The position numbers were made by a program, and so were the translations under genes. Below are positions 8,709 through 17,046 of a stretch of DNA of 50,055 bases, piece after piece. The notes beneath the pieces are model-generated. The model did not search any database. It was not told the origin of the DNA and saw only the letters and a program-made list of their open reading frames with translations. The stretch is from Reyranella massiliensis 521. GTDB taxonomy: Bacteria; Pseudomonadota; Alphaproteobacteria; Reyranellales; Reyranellaceae. Positions within the stretch are counted from its first letter, which is position 1; the number at the start of each line of letters is the position of its first letter. Location of the stretch: the NCBI GenBank assembly GCA_945860205.1, contig CAMARK010000027.1, positions 1 through 50,055 of the forward strand, read 5' to 3'.

Positions 8709-9481
8709 ATCGGTTCACTCCACAAGCGGTCGTTGATGAGGGCTTCGGCGACGTCGGCCGAGATCGCGGCGAGCAGCTTCTCACCTTTGGCGGCGCTGGC
8801 TGTCCCGGCATCGCCGATCACGCCGATCGGCGAGCGGCTAGAAAGCTGCCGCCAGCGGTAGACGCCTTCGTTCACGGTCGGGATGGCCGAAAGACCCGGG
8901 ATGTAGGGTCCATGCATCTGCGACAGCTCGTCCGGGTTCACCAGCTCGGGCGTCATCGCCATGATCATCGAGGTCTCGGCCTCGCAGGCATGCAGCAGTG
9001 CCTCCTGCTTCTCGAGCAGCCCCGCGATCGACTTGGCGGCGATGTCCCAGTAGGTCCCCGTGGCGAACGGTAGTTTGTACTCGACCGTCAGCTCGCCGAT
9101 CATGTTTTGCAGCGCCGTGGTGTTCCCGCCATGGCCGTTCAGCACGAAGATGCGCTTGAAGCCGTGGCGCACCGCCGAAGTGACGACGCAGCGGATGACG
9201 GCGTACATCGTGGCGTAGTCGAGCGTGATCGTGCCGCTGAGCGACATGTGATGTTCCGACATGCCGTAGGGAATGGTCGGCGCCACCACCGTGGGCGTCG
9301 ACTTTTCCATGATGCGGGCGGCCCGATGCGACACCTCGTGCACGCAACGCCAGTCGACCATGCTAGGCAGATGAGGCCCGTGCTGCTCGGTAGCGCCGAT
9401 CGGCACGATGACGATGGCGTTGCGCGCCGCCAGCGTCTTGATCTCCGAGGCTTTCAGCCTCGACCATTCGATCTCCGACAT
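8705..9481 (-). CDS. Creatininase family protein (metal-dependent amidohydrolase)
   Basis: A 258-residue member of the creatinine amidohydrolase/MftE/ArfB family, which hydrolyses cyclic or linear amides with two metal ions. Metal-binding signatures are visible: PIGATEQHGPHLPS (E32, H34) near residues 27-40, followed by an aspartate in MVDW, and the NGHGGN turn about residue 120. Family length is normal. It lies four bases after the binding-protein gene and overlaps the next start, so it is translated with the importer and the deacylase. True creatininase, formamide hydrolase or another amide specificity cannot be told apart here. Confidence 0.9.
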   Translation of the reverse strand: MSEIEWSRLKASEIKTLAARNAIVIVPIGATEQHGPHLPSMVDWRCVHEVSHRAARIMEKSTPTVVAPTIPYGMSEHHMSLSGTITLDYATMYAVIRCVVTSAVRHGFKRIFVLNGHGGNTTALQNMIGELTVEYKLPFATGTYWDIAAKSIAGLLEKQEALLHACEAETSMIMAMTPELVNPDELSQMHGPYIPGLSAIPTVNEGVYRWRQLSSRSPIGVIGDAGTASAAKGEKLLAAISADVAEALINDRLWSEPI

Positions 9482-9485
9482 GAGC

Positions 9486-10268
9486 CTAGAGCGACGGCAG
9501 CGGCGCGAGCGGGATGCCCAGATACTTCTGGTGCATGCGGTCGAGCTCGCCGTTCATCATGTTGAAGAAGATGAAGCTGTCGAGCCAGCGCGCCAGATTG
9601 TGCTCGCCCATGCGGACGCCCATGTGGGCAGGGCTGCGACGAATGGTGAACTTGAGCTCGAACTCCTTGGCCGGATTGCGCTTCTGCAGATCCGGGATGA
9701 TCAGGGTGTTGGTGGCGAACAGCTCGGCCTGGCCCGAGAGATAGGCGGCGGCGGCCGTGGCGTCATCCTCGGTGCGCATGATCGTCGCCTTGGGGTTCAT
9801 GGCGGTGAGCGCCAGCTCCTGGGTCGTGCCCTTGGCGGCGGCAACCTTGAGGCTGCCGATCTTGTCGGCTGACGTCACGTTGGCGCTCTTGGGCCCGAAC
9901 ACCGCCAGCTTGGTGTCGGCATAGGGCGCGGTGAACATGATCTGCTTGGCTCGCTCGGGCGTGAGTCCCATTACCGAGATCACGATATCGACCTTATCGG
10001 TCAGCAGAAAGGGAATGCGGTTGGCGCCGGTGACCTGCTGCAGCTCGAGCTTCACGCCGAGCGCCTTGGCGACCATGCCGGCCAGTTCGACGTCAAAGCC
10101 CTCGGCCTCGCGTGCCTGGTTCTGCGAACCGAAAGGCGGCACGTCGAGCGGCACGGCGATGCGGACAACGCCCTTCTTTAGGATGTCCTCGAACCTGTCT
10201 GCCTTGGCGGCTTGGCCGCTGAATGCAACAAGTGTCAGCGCCAGCAGGCCCGTGATCATGCGCTTCAT
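9486..10268 (-). CDS. Amino-acid ABC transporter substrate-binding protein (PAAT, SBP_bac_3)
   Basis: Periplasmic receptor of the polar amino-acid uptake family, 260 residues. A signal peptide runs to about residue 23 (hydrophobic GLLALTLVAF core, cleavage near QAAKA/D). The mature part shows family features: 'RIAVPLDVPPFG', 'EGFDVELAGMVAKALG', the 'TPERAKQIMFTAPY' stretch and a C-terminal 'WLDSFIFFNMMNGELDRMHQKYLG' segment. Shine-Dalgarno AAGGGAGA precedes the ATG. It is separated from the transporter's ATPase gene by 229 bases, unusual in this otherwise tight run. Confidence 0.93.
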   Translation of the reverse strand: MKRMITGLLALTLVAFSGQAAKADRFEDILKKGVVRIAVPLDVPPFGSQNQAREAEGFDVELAGMVAKALGVKLELQQVTGANRIPFLLTDKVDIVISVMGLTPERAKQIMFTAPYADTKLAVFGPKSANVTSADKIGSLKVAAAKGTTQELALTAMNPKATIMRTEDDATAAAAYLSGQAELFATNTLIIPDLQKRNPAKEFELKFTIRRSPAHMGVRMGEHNLARWLDSFIFFNMMNGELDRMHQKYLGIPLAPLPSL

Positions 10269-10357
10269 GTCGGTTCTCCCTTTTTTCCCCGAAGTAGCAC
10301 TGATCTTGAATTACTATGCGCAAGGTCGTCCACACCGCAGTAGGCAGAGGAACGCAA

Positions 10358-10497
10358 ATGAGCACCGATTTCGGAATTGCGAGGCCTTAGTCCGGCGCCG
10401 CTTTCGAGGCGACGGTGCGGCTCGCCGGATCCATCGCCGGCAATCTACCTGACGAGTTGCCGGCGGCACTGGCCGAAGCGGGTGACCTGCTGCTAAA
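10358..10497 (+). pseudogene. Possible short gene fragment on the plus strand with internal TAG
   Basis: The 229-base gap between ATPase and receptor genes holds a plus-strand frame with ATG at 10358 and a good ribosome-binding site (AGAGGAA). It reads 10 codons (MSTDFGIARP), meets TAG at 10388-10390, then stays open in the same frame as a protein-like stretch including GSIAGNLPDELPAALAEAG, up to the 3' end of the convergent ATPase gene. I do not recognise the family. It could be the decayed remnant of an inserted gene or a chance frame. Confidence 0.25.
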
Positions 10498-11229
10498 TCA
10501 ATGCAAAACAGCGCTCAGGAAGGTCTCAAGTTCGGGCGTACGCGGCCTGCCCAGCGTCTCGGCGGCCGGGCCTTCCTCCCAGATCTTGCCCTCATGCATG
10601 AAAACGACACGATTCGCGACCTTGCGGGCGAAGCCGATTTCGTGCGTGACCAGCATCATGGTCATGCCCTCGCGCGCTACCTCCTCGAGGACTTTTAGCA
10701 CTTCGCCCACCAGCTCGGGATCGAGCGCCGAGGTGATCTCGTCGAACAGCATCAGTTGCGGCGACATGGCGAGCGAACGCGCGATCGCCACGCGCTGCTG
10801 CTGGCCGCCCGACAGCTGGTCGGGATAGGCGGCGATCTTCTCGGCCAGCCCGACTTTGCGCAGCACGGCCTCTGCCAACCTGTGGGCCTCGGCGGGCGGC
10901 ACGCTTTTCACCACCCGGGGGGCGAGCGTGATGTTCTTCTCGACCGAGAGATGGGGGAAGAGATTGAAGCTCTGGAACACGATGCCGACGTGCTGGCGCA
11001 GCTTGCGCAGGTCGGTGGCGGGATCGTTCACCACCGTGCCGTCGAAGGCCACGGTGCCGGCCTGGATCGGCTCAAGGCCGTTGACGCAACGCAGCATGGT
11101 GCTCTTGCCCGAACCCGAGCGGCCGATGATAGCGATGATCTCGCCTTTCTCGACCGTAAGCGACACGCCATTAAGCACCGTGTTCTGGCCGTAGCGTTTG
11201 ACGACGTTCTTGAGTTCAACGAGCGACAT
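10498..11229 (-). CDS. Amino-acid ABC transporter ATP-binding protein (GlnQ-type)
   Basis: Cytoplasmic ATPase of the polar amino-acid importer, 243 residues. Walker A GRSGSGKS is at residues 36-43, Q-loop FQSFNLFPH near 85-93, signature LSGGQQQR at 139-146, Walker B LMLFDE at 159-164 followed by ITSALD, where many relatives have PTSALD, then the switch histidine in VTHE. The start has GGAGG closely upstream and overlaps the end of the second permease gene by 14 bases. It serves the two permeases at 11216-12525 and the receptor at 9486-10268. Confidence 0.95.
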   Translation of the reverse strand: MSLVELKNVVKRYGQNTVLNGVSLTVEKGEIIAIIGRSGSGKSTMLRCVNGLEPIQAGTVAFDGTVVNDPATDLRKLRQHVGIVFQSFNLFPHLSVEKNITLAPRVVKSVPPAEAHRLAEAVLRKVGLAEKIAAYPDQLSGGQQQRVAIARSLAMSPQLMLFDEITSALDPELVGEVLKVLEEVAREGMTMMLVTHEIGFARKVANRVVFMHEGKIWEEGPAAETLGRPRTPELETFLSAVLH

Positions 11230-11866
11230 GGAGCCTCCGCTCGAGCCGCCGGCTCCACTGCGTCAGCGGGAAGCAGAGCGCGAAGTAGATGGCGGCAACG
11301 ATGAGATAGACGGTGAAGGGGCGGAACGTGGTGGCGGTGGTGAGCTGGCCCTCGCGCGTGAGTTCGATGAAGCCGATCACGGCGGCGAGCGAGGTATTCT
11401 TGATGAGCTGGACCAGGAAGCCGACCGTCGGCGGGATCGCCAGCCGCAGCGCCTGGGGTATGATGATGTAGCGCAGCTGCTGGGTGAAGCCGAGACCCAA
11501 CGACGCGCCGGCCTCCCATTGCGTGCGCGGAATCGCCTGCAGACAGCCGCGCCAGATCTCGCCCAGGAAGGCGCCGGCATAGATCGAATAGGCGGCCGCG
11601 GCGGCGAGCCATGGCGATACGGTGAAGCCGAAGATCGACAGGCCGAAGAAGAATACGAACAGCCAGGCGAGCAGGGGCGTGCCCTGCACGGTGTGGACGT
11701 ACACCGCTCCCAGCCAGCGCAGCGGCGTGAATGACGACACGCGCAGCAGCGCGATGGCGAGCCCGACGAGGCCGCCGCCTAGGAAGGCGATGGCCGTCAG
11801 CGCCAGCGTCCAGCGCGTGGCCGCGATCAGGTAGAGCACATCGATGAAGGACAGCTCGCGCATCAT
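11216..11866 (-). CDS. Amino-acid ABC transporter permease (HisMQ/GlnP type), second subunit
   Basis: Membrane subunit of the polar amino-acid importer, 216 residues from the first of two adjacent ATG codons (11866, 11863). That ATG overlaps the upstream permease stop as ATGA. Family features include about five hydrophobic helices, the 'VQGTPLLAWLFVFFFGL' segment, and the coupling loop 'GEIWRGCLQAIPRTQWEAG' followed by ASLGLG. The longer frame running upstream to 12487 is a shadow of the first permease. Together with the next gene it forms a heterodimeric channel. Confidence 0.93.
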   Translation of the reverse strand: MMRELSFIDVLYLIAATRWTLALTAIAFLGGGLVGLAIALLRVSSFTPLRWLGAVYVHTVQGTPLLAWLFVFFFGLSIFGFTVSPWLAAAAAYSIYAGAFLGEIWRGCLQAIPRTQWEAGASLGLGFTQQLRYIIIPQALRLAIPPTVGFLVQLIKNTSLAAVIGFIELTREGQLTTATTFRPFTVYLIVAAIYFALCFPLTQWSRRLERRLHVAR

Positions 11867-12525
11867 CGGCGGGCAAACACGAAGTGATAGATGCCGGCGA
11901 ACGCCAGGCGAAAGAGCAGGGCAAGCACGAGATAAGCCGCCGCCACGAGGATATAGACCTCGAAGTCGCGGAACGTGCGCGACTGGATGATCGAGGCCAT
12001 ATGGAACAGGTCCTGTGCCGAGATCTGCGACACGACGCTGGTCGCCAGCATCAGCAGCACGAACTGGCTGGACAGCGCTGGGAACATCATTCTGAGCGCC
12101 GGGAAGATGATGACGTAGCGATAGATCTGGACCGGCGAGAGACCGAGCGACTGCCCGGCCTCTATCTGGGACTGCGGGATAGCCTCCAGACCGGCGCGGA
12201 TGATCTCGATGGAATAGGCGCCGAGATTGATCGACAGTGCGATCATGGCGGCGGTGTTGGCGTCGAACTTTAGCCCGGCGCTGGGCAGGCCGAAGAAGAT
12301 AAGGAACAGCTGAACGATCAGCGGTGTGTTGCGTATGGTCTCGACATAGACGGCCACCGTGCGCTTGAGCCAGGGCGCGCCGTAGACACGCGCCGCGGCA
12401 CCGGCGAGGCCAATGACCAAGCCGATCGCCATCGTAACCAGCGACAGTTCGAGCGTCAGGACGAGGCCTTCGAGCAGGAATTCCCATGCGGCGAAAACGT
12501 CGCGGAACTGGAAACTGTACGTCAT
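11863..12525 (-). CDS. Amino-acid ABC transporter permease (HisMQ/GlnP type), first subunit
   Basis: First membrane subunit of the polar amino-acid importer, 220 residues. It shows the 'ETIRNTPLIVQLFLIFFGLP' segment and the coupling loop 'IEIIRAGLEAIPQSQIEAG' with QSLGLS, both diagnostic of the family. It is followed without a gap by the second permease. It begins 30 bases after a DppC-like permease gene from a different transporter class, so the two systems may share a transcript although they belong to different families. Confidence 0.93.
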   Translation of the reverse strand: MTYSFQFRDVFAAWEFLLEGLVLTLELSLVTMAIGLVIGLAGAAARVYGAPWLKRTVAVYVETIRNTPLIVQLFLIFFGLPSAGLKFDANTAAMIALSINLGAYSIEIIRAGLEAIPQSQIEAGQSLGLSPVQIYRYVIIFPALRMMFPALSSQFVLLMLATSVVSQISAQDLFHMASIIQSRTFRDFEVYILVAAAYLVLALLFRLAFAGIYHFVFARR

Positions 12526-12555
12526 ACGCTGGTGAACGCTCCCCCCTGCGGGACC

Positions 12556-13458
12556 CTAGCGCCTCTCGCTACGGGGATCGAGTGCATCCTGCAGGCCGTC
12601 GCCGACGAAGTTGAAGGCGATCACCGTGAGGAAGATCAGCAGGCCGGGCCACAGGGCAAGCATGGGCGCCTGTTGCAGGAGTTCCTGTGCGCCGGTCAGC
12701 ATGTTGCCCCAGCTTGCCGCCGGGGGTTGGGTGCCGAGCCCGAGAAACGACAGGGTCGATTCGAACAGGATGAGGGCGCCGACCGACATGGTGGTGGCGA
12801 CCACCAGCGAACCGGCGGCGTTAGGCAGGATATGGCGGAACATGATGCGGCCCGGCCGGGCGCCCAGCGCGCGGGCGGCGCGGGTGAAATCGCGTGCCTT
12901 GAGCGACAGCGTCTCGGCCCGCACCAGCCGCGCCACCGTCGTCCAGCCGGTCAGCGCCACGATGACGACGATGCGATAGAGCGAAAAGGTCTCGGACTGG
13001 GCGATCTCGGCCGGTATGCCGATCTTGCGCGGATCGATGGCGGCCAGGACGATCAGCAGCGGCAGCAGCGGCAGCGAGATGACGCCGTCGGTGAGACGCA
13101 TCAGGAAGCCATCGAGTCTGCCGCCGAGATAGCCCGCCAGGACGCCGATCAGGGCACCCAGGAAGGCCGACAGCACGGCCCCGGAGAGACCGACCAGCAG
13201 CGACACGCGCCCGCCATCCAGCAGCCGCTGGAAGAGGTCGCGCCCGAGATCGTCGGTGCCCAGCCAGTGCTCGGCCGAAGGCGGCTCGAAGCGGCGGAAG
13301 AGATCGGTAGCGGTCGGATCGATGCCGCGCAGGTCCGCGATCAGTGGTGCCGAGAGCGACAGCACCAGGAGAAGGGCGAGGAAGATCAGCGAAGCCCGTG
13401 CGAGGCGATGGCGCGTGAGCTGGACCCAGGCGCGATGGCGCGGGCTTTCCGCGGTCAC
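12556..13458 (-). CDS. Peptide-type ABC transporter permease (DppC-like), system without its own ATPases
   Basis: Membrane subunit of a second peptide-type importer, 300 residues from a GTG at 13458 that overlaps the upstream permease stop (GTGA). The DppC pattern is clear: first helix at about residues 17-37, 'LGTDDLGRDLFQRLL' near 65-80, coupling loop 'KARDFTRAARALGARPG', and the final 'FNFVGDGLQDALDPR'. No DppD/DppF genes follow; the next genes belong to an amino-acid importer. The ATPases are presumably supplied in trans, possibly by the pair at 3163-5221. Confidence 0.92.
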   Translation of the reverse strand: MTAESPRHRAWVQLTRHRLARASLIFLALLLVLSLSAPLIADLRGIDPTATDLFRRFEPPSAEHWLGTDDLGRDLFQRLLDGGRVSLLVGLSGAVLSAFLGALIGVLAGYLGGRLDGFLMRLTDGVISLPLLPLLIVLAAIDPRKIGIPAEIAQSETFSLYRIVVIVALTGWTTVARLVRAETLSLKARDFTRAARALGARPGRIMFRHILPNAAGSLVVATTMSVGALILFESTLSFLGLGTQPPAASWGNMLTGAQELLQQAPMLALWPGLLIFLTVIAFNFVGDGLQDALDPRSERR

Positions 13459-14435
13459 GCCGCGTCTCCCGCGATCGACACGCGTGGATCGACCCAGACA
13501 TAGGCGAGGTCCGCCGCCAGGTTGCCGGCGATGGTGGCCAGCGTCGCCATCAGCAATCCGACGAGGGCCAGATTGTAGTCGTTGTCGAGGATCGCCTGGT
13601 AGATCGCCTTGCCCATGCCGGGCCAGGCGAACATCGTCTCGGTGATCAGCGCCCCGGAAACCAGGCCGCCGAACGAGAGCGCCAGCACGGTGAGCACCGG
13701 TGCCAGCGCATTGGCGAAGGCGTGGCGCCACAGCACGGTGGTCTCGGACGCGCCCTTGGCCCGGGCGGTGCGGATATAGTCCTGGCGCAGTATCTCGATC
13801 ATGGCGCCGCGCATGAAGCGCGTGTAGGCGCCGAGTTGGACGAGGGTCAGAGTGACCACGGGCAACGCTAGATGCCGGAGCTGGTCGATTAGCGCCGTCG
13901 CCCAAGGTGTTCCAGGCCGGACGTCGGCCATGCCGCCTGCCGGCAGCCAGCCGAGGAACACCGCGAACAGGGTGATGAGCAGCAGCGCCAGCCAGAACGG
14001 CGGTGCCGAGATGCCGGCGAAGCACAGCAGGTTGATCAGGTAGTCGGCGCGGCTGCGCGGCCGCTGGGCAGCCCAGATACCGAGCGGCAGGGCGATTGCC
14101 GTCGCCAGCACGAAGGCGGTGCCGGCGAGCAGCAGCGTGTTCAGCAGTCGCGGCCACAGAACAGTCAGCACCGGCTGGCTGAACGAGCGCGAATAGCCGA
14201 AATTGCCCTGCAGCGCCTGTCCGGCCCAGGCGAGGTAGCGTTCGAGCAGCGGCTTGTCGAGGCCGTACATGGCGCGCAGGCGTGCCGCGTCCTCGCTCGT
14301 CATCTGCGGGTCGCCGGAGATCATCATGTCGATGGGATCGCCCGGCATCAGGCCGATCAGCACGAAGACCACCAGGCTCATCAGCGCCAGGGTGATGGCC
14401 GTCTGGACGGCGCGCGCGGCCAGATAGCGGCTCAT
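13455..14435 (-). CDS. Peptide-type ABC transporter permease (DppB-like), system without its own ATPases
   Basis: Partner of the DppC-like permease, 326 residues. It begins with a membrane helix (about residues 9-31) carrying 'VFVLIGLMPGDPIDMM', has a long periplasmic segment with 'RAMYGLDKPLLERYLAW', and shows the coupling loop 'IEILRQDYIRTARAKGAS' before the last helices. It lies 16 bases after the binding-protein gene and overlaps the next permease. Length and layout are normal for the family. Confidence 0.93.
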   Translation of the reverse strand: MSRYLAARAVQTAITLALMSLVVFVLIGLMPGDPIDMMISGDPQMTSEDAARLRAMYGLDKPLLERYLAWAGQALQGNFGYSRSFSQPVLTVLWPRLLNTLLLAGTAFVLATAIALPLGIWAAQRPRSRADYLINLLCFAGISAPPFWLALLLITLFAVFLGWLPAGGMADVRPGTPWATALIDQLRHLALPVVTLTLVQLGAYTRFMRGAMIEILRQDYIRTARAKGASETTVLWRHAFANALAPVLTVLALSFGGLVSGALITETMFAWPGMGKAIYQAILDNDYNLALVGLLMATLATIAGNLAADLAYVWVDPRVSIAGDAA

Positions 14436-14451
14436 GCCGTCATGCCGCGAC

Positions 14452-16125
14452 CTAGTTCTCCCAGCGCCACTGCTCGACCCACAGGGTCGAGCTGTTGAGG
14501 GTGCCGGTGGGCGTCACGCCCTTGAGTGCCTTGGGGATCACAAACGGATCGACCCGAAAGAACAAGGGCAGCGAGGGCAGGTCGTCGGCGGCGAGACGCT
14601 GGATCTCGGCGAACAGGGTGCGCCGCTTGTCGACATCGAGCTCGCGCTCGGCGGCGTCGAGCGCCTTGTCCATCTCGGGATTGGCGTAGCCGGGATAGTT
14701 CTGGCCGCTCCAGGCGTTCGCGGCCGATGGAATTTCCTTGGAATGCAGCGACGAGCGCGGCACGCCCTCGGGGCGCTGCACCCAGGCATACATGCCGAGA
14801 CTGCTATAAGTCCGGCGGCCCATCGCCTCGAAGAAGATGCGCGGCGGCTCGGCCTTGATGCGGACTTCGATGCCGACCTGACGGAGCTGGCTCTGCATCA
14901 CCTGCGCCACCAGTTCGCGCACGCGGTTGCCCGCCGTGGTACCGAGTTCGATCGACAGCCGTTCGTCGGCTGCGTTGTGGCGCACGCCATTCTTCAGCGT
15001 GGCGAAGCCCGCCTCGTCGAGCAGCTTGCGGGCTGCCGCCGGATCGTAACCGTATTGGCGCGCGACCGGGCTGAACATCGGATCAAGGACGCTGATGCCG
15101 CCGTGGGCGATCGGCTGCTTGCCTTCGAAGAGCTTCTCCGAGATCGCCTTGCGGTCGATGGCGAGCAGCATCGCCTGGCGTACGCGCCGGTCGACGAGCA
15201 GCCTGTTGTCGAGATTGACGTCGATGTGCTCGTAGATCAGTGCCGGCTTGTAGACGACACTGTACTTGGCGCCGTGGCGCTTCTCGAAGGCGATGGCCTG
15301 ATCGAGCGAGAGGCCGAGCTCCCCCAGCACATAGTCGACACTGCCCGACAGAAGGTTGGCCTCGAGGGCTGCCGTGTTCTCGATGATCTTGACGACGATG
15401 CGTTTGAAGCCCGGCTTCTGGCCGGCCCACGTCGGGTTCTGTTCGAGAACGATGCGGCTGCCCGGCACGATCTCGACGATGCGGTAGGGGCCGAACGCGA
15501 GGCCGGGGTTGGTCGAATTGGTATCGTAGGCCGTCCTGTTTCGGTACTCGGCCGGGTTGGCGTCGAAGATCGGCTTCTCGATGTGCGCCGGCAGCAGCAG
15601 GAAGCCGATGCTGTTGTAGTCGAAGGTGACGCGGTCGATCGTCATGGTGAAGCGACGGTCGTCCTTCACGTCGAGCTTGATCACGCGCTTATAACCCTCG
15701 GATGAGGCGACGCCCGACAACGGGTGCTTGCCCACCTCGAGGGTGAAGGCGACGTCCTTCGACGAAACCGGTGTGCCGTCGCCCCAGCGCAGGTCGCGCA
15801 GCTCGACGTCGACCTCCATGCCCTTCTTGCCGCCGTCCTTGCCGTCATCCGGCAGGTCGATCACCCGCGCCTTGCCGTTTTGCAGGGTCGGCAGTTCGGT
15901 GCAGGCGAGGCAAACCAGCTTCCAGTCCGCGTCGTAGGCGGTGAGCGGCCTCGCGGTCATGTTGGCGATCAGCGACTTGGCCAGCATCGAGCTGATCAGC
16001 GGATTCCAGGTGCCCGGCGTCTGGGTCATGGCGAGCACCAGCTCGTCCTTTGCCCAGGCTCGATTACCGGCGAGCGAGGCGAGGGCGCAGATTGTCAGGA
16101 GGGCAGAGAAAATGCGGCGGATCAT
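14452..16125 (-). CDS. ABC transporter substrate-binding protein, family 5 (peptide type)
   Basis: Exported receptor of the second peptide-type importer, 557 residues. A signal peptide covers about residues 1-25 (hydrophobic LLTICALASLAG, cleavage near NRAWA/K). Family 5 features follow: 'MTQTPGTWNPLISSM', the 'LRDLRWGDGTPVSSKDVAFT' segment around residues 130-150, 'RVRQAMLLAIDRKAISE' and a C-terminal 'DDLPSLPLFFRVDPFVI'. It heads the receptor-permease-permease set. Its sequence differs clearly from the receptor at base 1, so ligand specificity probably differs too. Confidence 0.93.
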   Translation of the reverse strand: MIRRIFSALLTICALASLAGNRAWAKDELVLAMTQTPGTWNPLISSMLAKSLIANMTARPLTAYDADWKLVCLACTELPTLQNGKARVIDLPDDGKDGGKKGMEVDVELRDLRWGDGTPVSSKDVAFTLEVGKHPLSGVASSEGYKRVIKLDVKDDRRFTMTIDRVTFDYNSIGFLLLPAHIEKPIFDANPAEYRNRTAYDTNSTNPGLAFGPYRIVEIVPGSRIVLEQNPTWAGQKPGFKRIVVKIIENTAALEANLLSGSVDYVLGELGLSLDQAIAFEKRHGAKYSVVYKPALIYEHIDVNLDNRLLVDRRVRQAMLLAIDRKAISEKLFEGKQPIAHGGISVLDPMFSPVARQYGYDPAAARKLLDEAGFATLKNGVRHNAADERLSIELGTTAGNRVRELVAQVMQSQLRQVGIEVRIKAEPPRIFFEAMGRRTYSSLGMYAWVQRPEGVPRSSLHSKEIPSAANAWSGQNYPGYANPEMDKALDAAERELDVDKRRTLFAEIQRLAADDLPSLPLFFRVDPFVIPKALKGVTPTGTLNSSTLWVEQWRWEN

Positions 16126-16152
16126 GTCCGCCGCACCGTAGCAAAGAGCGGG

Positions 16153-16935
16153 CTAGCGGCCCAGCATCGACCGCGGTGCCGGCGGACGGCCGCCGTGATT
16201 GGCCGACCATTGCTCGGGCGCCTCGAGGAAGGCCCGCGTCTCGGTGAGGCCGCGCTCGTCAAAGTACTTGTGCTTCTGCGCCGCTTCCAGGGCGTCCCAC
16301 CAGGTCGCGAGCGCGTGCAGCTTCACGCCGCCCGCCGCCAGCATCTCGATGCTCTGGGGGAAAATGCCATAGTGGAAGATCACGAAGCAGTCGGTGACCT
16401 TGGCTTCGGCCTTCTTCAGGGCCTCGATGAAGACCAGCTTGCTGCCGCCGTCGGTGGCGAGATCCTCGACCAGGAGCACGCGCTTGCCAGGCTTGAGGTC
16501 GCCCTCGATCTGGGCCATCCGGCCGAAGCCCTTGGGCTGCTTGCGCACGTAGATCATCGACTTCTTGGCCAATGCCGCCAGGAAGGCGGCAAACGGGATG
16601 CCGGCGGTCTCGCCGCCCGCGACCACGTCGATCTTGTTCCAGCCGATGGTCTTGTCGATCATCTTGAATGCGTGCTGCATGATCTTGGCGCGCGCTTCCG
16701 GGAAGGAGATGATCTTCCGGCAGTCGATATAGACCGGGCTCGCCCGGCCCGACGTGAAGATGTACGGATTGTCGGGGCGGCAGTGGATCGCCTCGATTTC
16801 CAGCAGTAGACGTGCAGTATCACGCGCTTCCGGCGTACCGCTGGCCTTGGCCGAAATACCCTTGCCGTTCAACTTGTTGGCCGGTTTTTCCACAGGCGAG
16901 GAACCCGACGATTTGGCTTTCTTCTTCGTCGCCAT
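16153..16935 (-). CDS. pyrE: Orotate phosphoribosyltransferase
   Basis: Joins orotate to PRPP to make orotidine-5'-phosphate in de novo pyrimidine synthesis; cytoplasmic. The PRPP-binding motif VLLVEDLATDGGS is at residues 153-165, the catalytic-loop RKQPKGFG at 131-138, and 'YIFTSGRASPVYIDCR' at 58-73. The ATG at 16935 gives 260 residues with a Lys/Ser/Gly-rich N-terminal tail of about 35 residues not needed for the fold. In-frame ATGs at 16992 and 17007 would lengthen the tail. The gene stands alone, downstream of nothing related to pyrimidines. Confidence 0.93.
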   Translation of the reverse strand: MATKKKAKSSGSSPVEKPANKLNGKGISAKASGTPEARDTARLLLEIEAIHCRPDNPYIFTSGRASPVYIDCRKIISFPEARAKIMQHAFKMIDKTIGWNKIDVVAGGETAGIPFAAFLAALAKKSMIYVRKQPKGFGRMAQIEGDLKPGKRVLLVEDLATDGGSKLVFIEALKKAEAKVTDCFVIFHYGIFPQSIEMLAAGGVKLHALATWWDALEAAQKHKYFDERGLTETRAFLEAPEQWSANHGGRPPAPRSMLGR

Positions 16936-17046
16936 GCTGCTTTTTCCCCCCGCCGCTTGCGACAAAATGACGGCCGTGTGTTTAGCGTTCATCCACAGGA
17001 CCGGCAAGAGCGGCGGCAGTGAATCAGCGGTCCTGGGGACTCGAAT

